A DNA stretch of 64,000 bases, taken from Isoetes taiwanensis (taxonomy: Eukaryota > Streptophyta > Lycopodiopsida > Isoetales > Isoetaceae). The position numbers were made by a program, and so were the translations under genes. The stretch lies in NCBI GenBank assembly GCA_021234155.1, contig JAJEKV010000008.1, positions 6,784,445-6,848,444 of the forward strand. The letters are read 5' to 3'. Positions 43,347 to 55,690 of this stretch are shown one piece after another. The notes under the pieces are model-generated. The model saw only the letters and a program-made list of their open reading frames with translations, searched no databases and was not told the DNA's origin. Each line of letters begins with the position of its first letter. The first letter of the stretch is position 1.

Positions 43347-45160
43347 TGGACATGATTGAAACTTTTTGGTACCACAAAACTCACAATCTCCAAGGATAAA
43401 TGACTTCCTGTGAAATTCATCTAAGGGATATAAAACGCCTCAGACTGGCTTCTAGTACTTGCAATCTTTTGATGTTGTGCCCTACATTGGCCAAACTCAT
43501 ATGATCTACATATATCACAAGTGCAGGTGCAATCCTTTGAATGTGGGAGGGAAGATGACTAAGCCAATGACTGGGCGCGACACCTCGAGGGGAGTGCTCG
43601 ATTCGATGGATGAGGCAAGGAAGATATCTTACGCTATTCTCCAGAATCTGGTTCCCTTTGAGGCCGTACCTATTTTGGATCCACATTCGTTGTTAATCAT
43701 AGGAGTTTGGATTTGGCAGGGCTTAAGTAATAGATCCACTGTAGGGTTTCTTAGATCTGACAGGGGCACTAGAAAAACAAGAAGTACTATAAAAGCACAT
43801 TTAGTCAAGTCTTCAAGCAGGAACTCTGAACTGTAGGAATCTTCGAAACCTTAAAACTTAATTAATCCAGCATGTCACTTATGCAAAACTGTGGTGTAAG
43901 TGACTCTGCATGTCCAAAATTTGATATGTACAAGAGTGGTCCATGAAGTCGAACCGTACAGACGTGTTAGGCATCCTCCTCTTGGAACCAGATACAATCT
44001 TCTATTGTAAAGCTAGTATCCAACTCCAGAAAATTGGGAAGGAAAAGCCAAGGAATATCAGTCCAACTGTGAAGGAAAGCAAGAGGCCAGAGGAAATGGA
44101 AGTTTATATTAGCTAGAGCCCTAATCCCTTCTGACACAAATTTGCTTATGTGTAAATGAAAATTGTCGCTGACAACTATGAATTGGTCCATGGACATGAA
44201 GGTTACCCACATGGTCAACAAAGAATTTGGGGATTAGGTAACTGAAGAATCTGAAACGACAATTTTTTTGCTATTTTTGGTTCGAGGCCATTGTACTATA
44301 TGTGTATCAAAGGTGACTTAGAAGCTTAGACAAGTCTTGGCATTTTTTGTTGTCTCACCTCCTTGTTCTAATGCTCTCCAATAGCGTCCGAAACTAGTTG
44401 TTGGATATCATAATCAAGTCAGACCACATAGCCGCCAAGATGATGCCGATGAACTAGAGAACTTCCCTCCTACGAAGACATTGCCCAAAGGGAGTGTTAG
44501 TGGAGGGGAGTGTTAGTCCCATGCCCAAAGGTACATGACTATTTCTAAGGTACACAAAGGAGCCTAAAGGCAAGGGCCAGACGTCCATGTCAGGAGCCAA
44601 GACCACACCAACTAAGAAGACGATACCAAGAGAGTCCACGACATAAGAAACCCATGGCTCATCGGTCTTAAGTGCCACGAATCACGGCAATTATGGCTCC
44701 AAATATTATGGCAGATGTTGCATGCACGGTCAGCAGAGAATTTGGAGATTAGGTAATTGAAGAATCTGAAATGCCAATCTTTTTGCTATCTTGGGCCTGA
44801 GGCCATTGTACTACATATATCAAAAGTTTACACTTAGAATCTTAGATAAATCTTGGCATTTTTTGTTGTCTCACCTCCTTTTTTGAAGACCTCGTGTATT
44901 TCAGTGATCTTTCTCATTATTTTTCTATTTCCTTCTTGCTCATTTTACTTTCTGGCTTCTATTTCTTGCAAAATCCCATGTGTCACTCTCTTGTTGAGGA
45001 GTTGCTTGTTCGACAACAAGGTCCTTAAGGAGGATCGTCTTACAGGCTCTCCCGAATCCAGACCCCAAATATCTCTTCCTACTTAATCCATCTTTCTCAT
45101 ACCTAAATGATCTAATTGACTAGGGCATGGCTAGTGCTATGATCCGGTCTACCGAGATCA
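43347..45160. other. No gene recognised; contains a 157-bp direct repeat
   Basis: Frames here have no motif. The block 44211-44367 (aagaatttggggattaggta to ttgttgtctcacctcctt) recurs at 44729-44885 with about 80 percent identity, 518 bp apart. Between them gggagtgttagt is itself duplicated (about 44490 and 44508). Confidence 0.5.
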
Positions 45161-45162
45161 TG

Positions 45163-45271
45163 GCTCTGATGCCAGTTTGATGCTCCACAAACTTATACGA
45201 TGCTCCCATCGTATAAATATGTGAAATCCTCCTTCCACGGTGACTCATTCACTAAGGAACGACCCTCCGTA
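45163..45271 (-). mobile_element. LTR fragment with tRNA-iMet primer-binding site
   Basis: gctctgatgcca (45163-45174) is the reverse complement of TGGCATCAGAGC, a Ty1/copia-style primer-binding site. Next to it, tgatgctcc...gatgctcccatcgtataaatatg...ccacggtgact (45178-45271) matches the left tip of the LTRs at 12398 and 31811. The rest of the LTR is lost. Confidence 0.6.
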
Positions 45272-45814
45272 TCATTTTGGTGGAAGGTTCATGAGGAACA
45301 GCAGTAGAAGCAAAGGCAAGTTGTGCGATCTGAGGCGCACAAGTATCGTGAGCTTGGCATGACACCAAGCCAATTCAATTTGACGGCTGAACAAGAGGAT
45401 TCAAAGCTTGATAGATCTCTTCATGATCCTGTTGATCCAAAGCAACTTGGGGCAAGGCTTGTGGAGGTTTGTTGTTTTTGCTGAGAAGCCCATGGTGGTT
45501 TAAGCATTGTAGGTCATGGGTCTTGTTTACCATTAGCCACCCAAAGTTGATAAGCTGTGAGTCAGACCGAAGTGGTCTAGTCGGTGCCAGGAAGCTGAAC
45601 TTGAACTTGTGGGAGATGAGGGTACATAGTGGTGGTGTGTCCCCATTCCCTGCAATGATAACACTGAGCTTTGGCAGGATAAAAAGAAGGGCGTGAAGAT
45701 TGCCTGCATTGTGGCTAAGGTTGCTGAGGCTGTGGGGGTGAATGAAATTGCGAAGACGTGGTTTGTACTTGAAAGACAAATCTTTGATAGAAGGGCAGTG
45801 GGATTAGTACGTAT

Positions 45815-46395
45815 GCATTCTACCGTGGCATGATTGCACATATTGCAACATTTGCAATGAGGAGGACCATTTACGAAGTTACACTCATTCGCAAGATGGC
45901 CCTGATACTTACAGAGGTAGCACCAAATCTGACTGTGTTGCAGTGGATAAGACTGTTGTGGTGGCACGGAGGTCTGAGGAACCACAACTGGTGGCATAAA
46001 AGAGGAACTCCACGGAGAATACATTGACCGAATGATTTACCAACTCGATAGCCTGACTTGGGATGCAAATATTCAGTATAAGACAAATAGCTGGAGCCAG
46101 ACCTTACAGGACCCATACTAAAATCTGGCTTTGCGTCGGATACTCTTTGAGTTTGCCGATAAGAATAGGTCAGCAAAGTCTCATGCATATTCCATGGTCT
46201 CTTGTTGCAGATCATTGAGTTGTTTCAAAAGTTATTGGTCGTCGTTAGAAGAACAATAGTGGGCCAAGAACGCCACTTTTACGTCATGCCAACTTTGTTT
46301 CCAATGACCTTTGTTTTCCATGAGCCATTGGTGCGGTGCGCCTCGCAGCATGATGGAGATGATATAAAACTTAATGACCATTGAGAACAATAACA
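45815..46395 (-). pseudogene. Retrotransposon gag with two CCHC zinc knuckles
   Basis: Minus strand, 5' to 3': MLRGAPHQWLMENKGHW, SWHDVKVAFLAHYCSSNDD, LKQLNDLQQETMEY with frame changes, MHETLLTYSYRQTQRVSD, then a Pro/Gln-rich linker and two knuckles, CYLCKYQGHLANEC (45881-45922) and CKCCNMCNHATVEC (45815-45856), both CX2CX4HX4C. This is the Retrotrans_gag plan: capsid-like W...W..vk.aF..., L..LxQ..., then nucleocapsid. At least two frameshifts and a stop (after SSNDDQ) make it inactive. No protease or reverse transcriptase follows; the downstream frame to 45375 is unrecognised. Confidence 0.7.
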
Positions 46396-47588
46396 CAAGG
46401 CCCCCAAAAATGAACTTGCATAAAAAATCAACATGAAAACCAGTACCACAATGTCAACAAAAACCATGTGCCCTTCATGGTTTTGCAAAACCATTGGTAG
46501 TTCATATCATATTTTTTGTACTAATTCTAAATTGTACGCGAGTTTCTAAAAATTATCATTAGTTTGTAAGATGGTTTTTAAGGGTACATTGATTCTGCAA
46601 AATAAATCCTACTTCATATTATGTTTAATTACATGAATTCTATATCACACAATGGTTTTTCGAAATCATTATTAGTTTGGAAGATGTGTTTTAAACATAT
46701 GTTGATTTTGCAAAACCATTGCTAGTTCATATCATATTTAATTATATGCATTCTAGAATTTACAATGGTTTCTCTAAATCATTACTAGTTTATGGGATGC
46801 TTTGTACTTATACTTTTTCAATATTACGTGTATCTATACTATCGAGTTTATGCTACGATTTTTTGATGTGATTAATCATTGTGCTTGAAGATGCAAAACT
46901 TCTAAAGTATGAAGCACACGTTGTAGTGCTTCATAAAATTAAATTAACATTATCAATAGATTTTAGTAAAAAAAAAACAAAAAACGATGTGTCACTAGTG
47001 ACATAGATTTAAATCAAATTCTTGCCTAGCAATGTGAAAAACCTTGTAATGAATTTGGTGTTTAACTCGTCACCTTATAGCAATGTAGGAAACCTTATAA
47101 CGAATACAAATTGTTATTTCTAATGTTGTGAGAAACCTTGTAATGAATAGGGGTGAACCATGGAAGGTACCTAGATCATCTGCACATTTGCGAGCTGACA
47201 ACGCTTCTTGTGCTACACTAATTTCAATTTGGAATGTTTGTTGTGGGAATTCTGTCAACAACACAATGGGATCTTGTTTGGCACATTATCGTCTCTGATA
47301 ACAGGCACACCAGAACTGCCTTGACATAGACAATACAACATTTGCAAATAATCCTATCTTCATCTTGTAGCCAATTTGCAAGAACTTTGCTTTGGTCCTG
47401 CCTCGATTCATTGTGATATCTATATCACTATCTGCTCAATATAACACTTTTTAGATTCATCTTTGAGATTGAGTTGTGACTTCATCTTGTACATGTCCAT
47501 GATTACAAAAGGACATAGCTCCCGACAATCTCAGTTTAAGCATTAATGTATCTGACAAACATAATAAATAATAGGCAGCCATGAACAC
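46396..47588. repeat. Tandem repeat of about 113 bp, three units, in AT-rich DNA
   Basis: Units at about 46483-46595, 46596-46709 and 46710-46815 each start tgcaaaa.ca.t, continue with tcatat.atat and end with atcatta.tagttt.gaagatg. They diverge 20-30 percent. The rest to 47588 has no recognisable gene; a block near 47497-47550 (gattacaaaaggacatagct) recurs near 53170-53225. Confidence 0.55.
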
Positions 47589-47745
47589 TTGGAATATGTA
47601 GCATTATAACAGGGGGTTTTTTTTGTGTTTTTGTACTGTTTTCTCTAAGGTTTTCATATGATTTGGTGGCCGTATTTATCCAGGTGTACTAAATAGTATT
47701 TCTAGAGTGCACCCTTTTGTTAGCCGTTGATTTTAGAAAAGGGGG
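47589..47745 (+). repeat. Dispersed repeat R1, copy 1
   Basis: The block from ttggaatatgtagcat through aacaggggg, a T-rich tract and ctagagtgcacc to ttagccgttgattt recurs at 49893-50043 with about 80 percent identity. No coding content. Confidence 0.55.
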
Positions 47746-49595
47746 CAAATCCTGTGGTGAATATCCTCCCATTAGTTTTAGGGTTTTTAGGGTTGTGTGG
47801 AGTAGGGTCCGGGTCTGGTTTTTTAGGGTTGCTAGGTCGGGCGGGAATCTCAGAATCCTAGGCTAAAATCCTATTATCTTATCTATGTTTTTGTTAATTC
47901 TCGCCATGGCAGATTATGAATGCCCGCAAGGCTCAAGAAGGATATTTTAGGGTTAATCAAGAAGGGATACTTTAGGGCGTGTCTCGGGAGGGAAGGGGAG
48001 GCGGGTCCCAACAAAGCTAGATCAGGTTTATTTTAGGGTTAATTGAGCTGCTCAATCCGCTTCCCATCAACGCCATGAGATGAAGGCCGAAGTCTATCAA
48101 TCGATAATGGATCTCGGCGGATTCTGTTCCTCCTCGAAATTTTGGCTTCTACACACCGGACACTTGATATTTCATATGATTTCGTGCTCTTGGGTTTCTA
48201 GGCGGATCATACTCAAGCTCGGTGTCCGCCATACTCGCTTTTGTTGCTTTGAGGTCATTTTTACATTTTACTATCGCTGGTAAAGTATGCATGAATGGCT
48301 TGCACGCCTTTGCCAACCGTGCGTAATGAGTTAACGCAGGGGAGGATCTCAGATCCGGACGGCTTTGCATATTCTTGTGCCCTCTTCCAAGTTATTATCT
48401 ATAAAGTTCTATCCGAAAGACTTCGGTGGTGTTTTCGCTTGAAATAGACCAGAATGGTAATGAGAACTCAAGGAGAGTCACCATGGTCATGATCTGTGGG
48501 CGTTCAAAGATCGTGAAAGGGTACTCAATGCGAACTTAAGAAAAAGGTATTTTACTTTCTCAATCCATGATTTATATTTCTTTGGACATTTTAGGTTTAT
48601 TGACAACTGCTTTGGAGAAACTCCCAAAAAAAATTTGTTACATATTTCAAGTGGGTAACCTTTGTTGCATCTTTGAAGTGGTCTGCAGAAACGTAATATA
48701 GAGAGGAGGCTAAAGATTATATGGACCGTAGAAAACTAGTTTCCTAGCATAAGCGGATCATATTCACATGCTAAATCAATGAGAACAACCTTTTAGCAAA
48801 GAGAACACAGCCACGTTCTACAACCCGTTCTACCTCATGTTCTTCAAATGATCTAGATTGCTTTATTCTTAAGCGGGAAGAAGTGCTTTAGAAGATGGGT
48901 TCAAGCACAAGTCAAGGCCACCTACACAAATTGCATCGAAATTTGTTCATGTAGTTATTTTTCCTTGTCTCAAAAAAACTATAAGCATAAAGGCTCCTTA
49001 GGCAACTAGAACTGCTTTAAGAGGACTCAAAAGATACTTGTGCTGTTGGGATTCTACCATTTGTACTGTTGGGATTCTACCACTTGAGGTTTCTAAACCC
49101 CCCGAGATTTGCAGCCCAAATCAGACAGATTTTTCTCGAGGACATTTGATGAGTTAATGTCTTGAGTTAATGTCTTGAAAATTCCTAGTAACATTTTTGA
49201 GAAACTTAAAGTGATTGAGTTAATGTCTTGAAAGTGTTCATTATCTTTGGTGTTGAATTTAAAACCTATACGATAGTGTATATGTCCGTCTTGTCATTGT
49301 TAGCATGTTTCTAATTCTTAGTTTTGTTGCTGCACTTGTTCTTTTCAGATTTGGTCTTGAACTAATGTTTTCTATTTTTTAAATGTGTTACCATTTGTCT
49401 ATTATCTATCATGGTATTATGTCACACTTAATATTAGGACTTCGAATTGTAATGGCTTGTTTTTAGCTCTACTACCATTTTCTATTATGATTCATATGCA
49501 CTAAGGAATCTCCATGCACAGATATTATATGCACAATATTACATGCACTAACTCAACTCCATGCATGATATTACATGCACCCCTACACCATTCTT
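47746..49595. other. No gene recognised; GC-richer leader-like stretch at 47.8-48.4 kb
   Basis: Between 47780 and 48420 composition is higher in G and C, with several gggttttaggg-like words and short ATG frames (for example MADYECPQGSRRIF at about 47905), resembling a plant gene's 5' region. No exon of a known family follows. The remainder is AT-rich. Confidence 0.35.
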
Positions 49596-49895
49596 AAGGC
49601 CCCGAAGGGGCCAAAATTTTTTTTAGTTAACACAAACCATTAACACACAACTACACCATTGCATTTGACACATTTAAATTAAAATCCCCCTTAAACCCCC
49701 TTTGGTTTGGGTGCATATTCACACGGGGGGTTACGTAGGGCAGCGAGAGCCCCAAAAAATTTACAATACATGTACAAAATTAACACCATTAAGTATATTC
49801 TCTCAAACCTTATAGTATTTTGTAAACCTTAATATACAGTATACAAAAACTTGTACATGCATACCCCACAAACGAGGATCGCTATGTACGGTCCA
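49596..49895 (+). repeat. Dispersed repeat R2 with palindromic head, single-arm copy
   Basis: Starts with the palindrome ggccccgaaggggcc (49598-49612) and runs through cacatttaaattaaaatccc and ggtttgggtgcatattcaca to ggtccagatcttggaat. The same order occurs at 51931-52255. It abuts R1 copy 2. Confidence 0.65.
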
Positions 49896-50043
49896 GATCT
49901 TGGAATATGTAGCATAATAACAGGGGGTTTTCTTTGTGTTTTTGTACGCTTTTCACAAAGGTTTTCCTAAGGTTTCATGGCGTATTCGAATGGATGTACT
50001 AATGCGTACATCTAGAGTGCACCATTTCTTAGTCGTTGATTTA
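49893..50043 (+). repeat. Dispersed repeat R1, copy 2
   Basis: Counterpart of 47589-47745, directly following the R2 repeat. Confidence 0.55.
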
Positions 50044-51930
50044 GCTTTTTTTTTCAATGGTCCAACATCCAAGGGCTCACAACAAAAGCCCTCTTTTTAT
50101 TTTAGGGGCTGAACATGCAAGCCTCATGGATAGCATTTTAGGGCATTCTTTGCTTGGGCAGGGGAGCTTTCCTTAAACTATCATTCCCATGTCTCCTACA
50201 GTTTAATTCGGTGATGTTTTCTTCGTGGCATTTCCCTTTCTGTCGGTTTGCTTGTGGCTGCCACAAGAATCGGCTGCACAGACTCTGGCTCTATAGTTTG
50301 GGCTACCACAAATCGGCTGCAACCAGAGACCACCAGAGACGGTTCCTGCATGTTTTTTTTGTGGTTTCTGGTCAACGTTCGGACTTGGCCTTTTTCGTGC
50401 AACCTATTCTCATTAGAGTTTATGTTCTGAGATTTCCCTGAGAGAGGTGTGGACTGGCAGCAAGTATCAGAGATGGTTTTGAGCATTTGAAGAGCCTATT
50501 TCGTTTGGGCAACCTCATTTCGTATAGGGTTTTGTCCTGCAGATTTCTACGAAGTAGCACAGACCAGCCTCGGCTTCAGTGTTTCTTCTCTGTCAGGTTA
50601 TCCTATAGGCACTTCTTTTTGCCTGTGTTTTTCGCATCTCAGGGTTGGGAGCGGCAATTTACACCATATTTGCTGAGTTTTATACAATTGATCCTACTTG
50701 CTGGGATAGAGATTCAATGATTTGCATTACAATAGAATATCTAGCATAGCTTATACCATTTATCATGGCAAGAGCTGGCAACATTTACTTTGCAACAGCA
50801 TGGCAAGAATCTGTCATCATGATTCTAAGTGTGGCTAAGGCAATTCAGATTTAGTTGTTGATTCTGGATTTAATGGAGAATTCAAAGAAAGGTTTCTATG
50901 ATTGGCAGCCTTCAAATCCATGGAATTGAAATGAAGTTAGCATATATTTGAAGAGCATGGCTTTCGTGTATGATGAATGTATGAGCCAGGATAGCTTACA
51001 TATTTAACCCTTGTTCGTGCTGGGTAGTGGAGAGCAATTTTGGGATAGTTTTTGGAGTACTTTCATTCATAAGTATGCCAGGTTGGTAGTTGAAAGAAGC
51101 AGCAAGGTCTTTGTTCTGCCCCATTGCACTAGACGATTCAACAGTTTGTAGATTTGTTGTACCTCAAGTTATTGCGGATTTGTGTTACCTCAAAATTACT
51201 GTTTTGTGTTCCCAGTATTTTTCGTGTGATACAAGTCCATCTGCCGGTGTCGTCTTGTTACATTCATATAGCAGTTTCAGCATTATTTGTGTTCATTAGC
51301 CTGTCCAAGTTCCGTTGCTTATGTTGGGAACCAGTCATTGGTGGAGTTGTTTGAAGAGATGGACATGCATAGAACTTGTGATATTCAAGTTCCAAACAAA
51401 TCATTGGCAGAGTTGTGCTAAGATCGATGGTGGATCAAATTTGTGGTTAATTAAGCATAACGATTCTATCTAAACCACTGGAACAGAGATTTAATGACCA
51501 TTTTCAGATAAACATTCTTACCTGCATTTCTTCTTCTGCTCTAATAAGTGTTTTGGTTACTTTTATAGCTGTGCATTTTCTTAACCTAGCTCTTGGTATG
51601 CAATGCAGGTAATTGAGATTACAATGAAATATTTCTTGAGATTATATTTCCAAATCATGTTCACATTCTATAAATGAAAATGACAATGCTCAGTTGTGCA
51701 TTGTGTTTCTAGAATAGCTGTTAGAGTGGAATGAATGGTGTGTTGCATTTGATCCCCTGTAAACATGATTCTTGTATTGCAATATTCATATTACAGATAA
51801 TGAATATAATGAATATAATGATTACACAAAATGTATTCATAGTTGTTTGCAATGGAAATAATTTGTTTATCTTGATGTTATTGTGCTTTTTATTAATTAA
51901 TATTTTAGTAATTAATATTTAGGCCCGTTA
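50044..51930. other. No gene recognised
   Basis: Short frames only, no family motif and no copy elsewhere in the window. Confidence 0.4.
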
Positions 51931-52414
51931 GGGCCCGAAGGGCTCAAAATGTTTTTTAATATAACAATCAACACACAACTACCATTAACATTATTAACAT
52001 AAACCATTGCATTTAACACATTTAAATTAAAATCCCCCTTAAACCCCCTTTGGTTTGGGTGCATATTCACACGGGGGGTTACGTAGGGCAGCGAGAGCTC
52101 CAAAAATATATTTACAATACATGTACAAAATTAACACCATTAAGTTCATTCTCTCAAACCTTACAGTATTTTGCAAACTTTAATATACAGTATACAAAAA
52201 CTTGTACATGCATACTCCACAAACGAGGATCGCTATCTACGGTCCAGATCTTGGAATAAAGGGCAAATATGCCCATCCGACAGCTCTCGTTGCCCGGAGT
52301 AACCCCCCATGTGAATATGCACCCAAACCAAAGGGGGTATAAGGGGGATTTTAATTTAAATGTGTTAAATGCAATGGTTTATGTTAATAATGTTAATGAT
52401 AGTTGTGTGTTGTG
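51931..52414 (+). mobile_element. Foldback element: R2 repeat with long inverted arms
   Basis: The arm 51969-52101 is matched in reverse complement by 52281-52414 (about 90 percent), leaving a 180-bp loop. The arms contain cacatttaaattaaaatccc and ggtttgggtgcatattcaca, and their inner ends read gagagctc and gctctcg. The transcript would form a 130-bp stem. It starts with a weak palindrome gggcccgaagggctc (51931-51945). A foldback or MITE-like non-autonomous transposon is the simplest reading; no transposase is present. Confidence 0.65.
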
Positions 52415-52455
52415 CGAGAAACCATTGTTAATCATTTTGCAATCCAAACACTCAG

Positions 52456-53430
52456 GGCCAACCCAAAAATCTTTTCCATATTTGGTTTTTGTAGGAAAAT
52501 TGTATAAAAATATGGTGGCAATGTCAACATTGCGTTATTCATTTGAATATGTTGAAAAATGGTCTAACAACCATTGCCATATTCATAAAATATAGTTCTA
52601 ATGCACATTTTGGCAATTGTTTGGCACCAAATTGGCCATCCAACAACAACTTTACCTCACGTTCAAAGTTCGTATTTCAAATTCTTCAAGGGGTCCCTTT
52701 ATCTGACCCTTGGAACTTGAAATATTGCTGACAAATGTAGTTCGTAAGATAGAATAGATATGCAATATGCCTACAATATGCAACTATTAGAATATGTGTG
52801 CTGGGTAGCTTTTGCAACTCGAAGAGAGGCTTTAGTTGTATTCTATGAATTATCGTGGGGAATCCAAGGGATTCATGGTGATGAAACCCAAGGGATTCAA
52901 GTTAGATAAACTTGTCCCTTTGCTTTTCGTGGCATTGGCTTTATCTACTACCACACATTCTATAAGAGCCGAGGCTTATTTAGACTTTAAGAACTTAGTC
53001 CAATTTGACTGGGTTGTGGCTTCCTCTACTAAATGTGCATGATTACAAAAATTCTAACCCAACATATCATTGTCCTTTACTACTACCTCATATTTTGGAG
53101 TTAATAGTTTATTTGGAATTTGCTTTAAATTAACCTTAGAAACTGGGATGTGGCTTCACCTCCTATGTGTGCATGATTACAAAAAGCACACATCTCCCAA
53201 CAATCTCAGATTAAGCATTAAGGTAACATGATAATATAGGCACCTATGGTATTTGTTATTGGTTAACACATGAAAACATTTACAGGGTCGACCCAAAAAT
53301 CTTTCTCTTTTGTAGTAAAACTGTAAGAAACAAGGTGGCATTGCCAACTTTTGGAGCTATTTGTTTTGACTATGTTGAGAAATGATCTAACTAACACGCA
53401 TGTCTGCCCTTTATAATTAAACAGAGGATA
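52456..53430 (+). repeat. Pair of diverged repeats around 52.5 and 53.35 kb
   Basis: cagggccaacccaaaaatct...tggtggcaatgtcaacatt...gttgaaaaatggtctaac (52456-52600) recurs as cagggtcgacccaaaaatct...ggtggcattgccaactttt...gttgagaaatgatctaac (53281-53430). Between them, gcatgattacaaaaa occurs at about 53037 and 53169. No gene is visible. Confidence 0.5.
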
Positions 53431-54140
53431 TATGTTAAGGTACACATTTCTTCTTCATTGTAAACAAGTGCTTCACGTAATACACGCCTGGGGCGAATTA
53501 CTGTAAAATTCCGTCAATTTTATACGGTGTATTTCTTCCTCTGCCTGTGTATGGCGGCACCGCCATGCTGGGTTTTTTTTTTTTTTCTGGGCAGGGCTTC
53601 CATATCCGGCTGCCATAGTTTTGTAGATGCAGAAGCAAGGATAGCTCGAAGGCACTAGCTGTACAGAAGCAGAACCAAGGCTAGATTCGGTTTTTTACCT
53701 TATGAGAGCAGATCGACTTCTGAAATCTAAACCAGAGAAGCTCCTCTACCATGGAAAGAAGCTCAGGCATATTTTTCTGTCTCATGGGAAGAAGCTCCAA
53801 GCTTCTATGCCATAGCCGTTCTTGCATGTTTCTCGCCATAGCCTTTCTTGCTCTGCCATAGCCATTCTTTCTCGAAAGCAGGAATCTCTCCGGCTGGAAA
53901 ATGGTCTAATACATAAGTGGGCCTATGTGGGCCTATGCCGTAAAACTACTTGATTAAAGCTCCTACATTTTCATTTTACGAGTTAGCCCTTTAATAATTT
54001 AATACATCATGTAGCATCCCCAATTTACATGGGGTTTGCCAAAAGAATTTAAAGGGCACGATGAACTAGTTTACTGATGATCAGATTTAACATTGGGTCA
54101 CATTCTAATTGATGAATATGGTCCCAGAAAAAGCTCAAAA
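53431..54140. other. No gene recognised; local triplication of gccatagcc
   Basis: A T15 run lies at about 53572-53586. The word gccatagcc.ttctt occurs three times within 53812-53875. Confidence 0.4.
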
Positions 54141-54143
54141 ATA

Positions 54144-54157
54144 GGTTAGGGTTAGGG
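54144..54157 (-). promoter_or_regulatory. Telo-box-like motif upstream of the eL32 exon
   Basis: ggttagggttaggg on the plus strand is ccctaaccctaacc on the minus. Telo-box words (core AAACCCTAA) are common in promoters of plant ribosomal protein genes. It lies about 270 bp upstream of the eL32 coding similarity. Function is inferred. Confidence 0.3.
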
Positions 54158-54411
54158 CTTCTTTGGAAAAGAGGCTAGAGTTTTCATTCTCTTTGGCGCA
54201 TCTCCATGACTGGATCGTTAAGGCGAGATCGATGCTGAAAGCTTTCCATTATCTTTGGGTGCATCTCCGTGATCGGATCGCTAAGGTAAGATGGTGAGAC
54301 CACTGGTGAGGCCGTTAAGAAGCTTATACATTGATAGCGATTGGAAGAGATGTGTTACAGTCGAAACTCCTTCTTCCTTGTTTCAAGCATTGGTCTTTTT
54401 TCAACCTCTTA

Positions 54412-54581
54412 GAGCCGAACGGTACAAATTCCAAAGTGAGGCGTAAATTTAAAGGTGCTGCTTTGATGCCCAACATTACATATGGCTCCCACAAGAAGAC
54501 AAGACATATGCGACCTAATTGCTTCTACAAGTTTGTGGGGCATAATGTCAAAGATCTTGAGCGTTTAATGATCCATAACAG
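54412..54581 (+). pseudogene. RPL32: Ribosomal protein eL32 (60S), one exon of a fragment
   Basis: Residues [40 protein letters not shown] and [12 protein letters not shown] match the central conserved block of eukaryotic eL32, a large-subunit ribosomal protein. The exon ends in aacag/gtaaat, a normal 5' splice site at the position expected within this family. So this is a genomic piece, not a processed cDNA copy. Substitutions at normally invariant places (NGFKKFV becomes NCFYKFV) suggest decay. A next-exon candidate near 54900-54930 reads GYCREVAES then a stop, resembling TYCAEIAHNVS. N-terminal residues before GTNSK do not match eL32. Called a pseudogene with good confidence in the family. 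Confidence 0.75.
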
Positions 54582-55323
54582 GTAAATGCTTGAATTTATC
54601 AACAGACATGTACACTGCCTTTGTGCTTTGTGTTATCTCAGATCAGCTCAATGTAAATCTGACCAATGGTGCTTCTAGGTTTTTCCTTTATTCCAAAAGT
54701 TGTCTTAGCCACTTTTTTCTTAGCATTTCTCTGCTTACAACTTTAATTTGTTGTACACATCCTTCTTTTCCTTGTCAATTGATTATGATAGATCTATCTT
54801 CTTTTGCTAGAGTTAATGAATCTGCACCTTATATTTGTGAACTATATTAGACCACTTATAACTATCTTGTCCAACCAGTGCTATTTGGAGGTAACATTGG
54901 TTATTGCAGAGAAGTTGCTGAGTCGTAACACGGTTCATTATTTGCCAGAGCCATTCTTTGCTTCGTTGCATCACAAACATGGCGTGTTCAGTTATTGCAC
55001 TTGCGAGAGTAGGCTTCAAAGAAAATATTGAGAGGACACCATGGCAAGTATTTTTATTCTGCGTTTGAGAACTGGTAGAGCTTGTTTAGTTGCTTGAATA
55101 TCAAGCGATCAGCTTTTTACTTTACTTGGCTCTAGTCTGTTTTCGCTTTTTCTCCAATACCATGTAAGCTGCTTCTGGTTGGAAATAAAATAGTGTTCCA
55201 GATCGTAACCCGTCTATTTTGCATGGGTGCAGTATATCTCTATTTTCTGTCTCTTTTGACACTCTTGTAAAATTATAGTATTCTAACTGATTGCTCACAT
55301 AACTCTTGAATACAATCATCAGG

Positions 55324-55690
55324 GCTTGGAACAATAGAAGATGCAATATCTGCTTGTGATTCTACCGAGACTTTAGAGTACCTTGAAGTACGAAGTACAT
55401 TTGCTTAGAACTTGGTACTGCTAAACAAGAATCTGTTGTTGCAACAGTTGAGTCCACTAGTGTATTCTGTGCAGACAATGTGAAGGATGATTGTATAGGA
55501 TCTTCAATCAGTGCGTTGGAGATTTGTGTAGAACCTCCATCACTCAACCTGTGTCTCTAGTCCCTAGAACTTGAGGAAACAGTTAGAAAAAAAGCCCTTG
55601 AAGAAGCAGGAACATTTGTTGCCAAGAGAACATTTGTTTCCATGTTAATTGTCCGAAAATTTGTTTCTATGGGAACCTCCCAAGTGCTTC
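55324..55690 (+). pseudogene. Orphan host-like coding remnant
   Basis: Plus-strand translation gives IEDAISACDSTETLEYLEV, then after a frame change LGTAKQESVVATVESTSVFC, ADNVKDDCIGSSISALEICV, and after one stop SLELEETVRKKALEEAGTFV, AKRTFV. An ag acceptor precedes it (tcatcag at about 55321). Acidic, Ser/Thr-rich, protein-like sequence without a domain I recognise. It may be the last exon of a decayed plant gene. Confidence 0.3.

Noticed and set aside
46483-46815. CRISPR-like array
   Set aside because: Units are diverged tandem repeats without constant short repeats and unique spacers, in a plant nuclear context.
51931-51960. Helitron 3' end at the GC palindrome
   Set aside because: On the minus strand a hairpin is followed by CTAA, but the following base is A rather than T, and no Rep/helicase or 5' TC end is visible.
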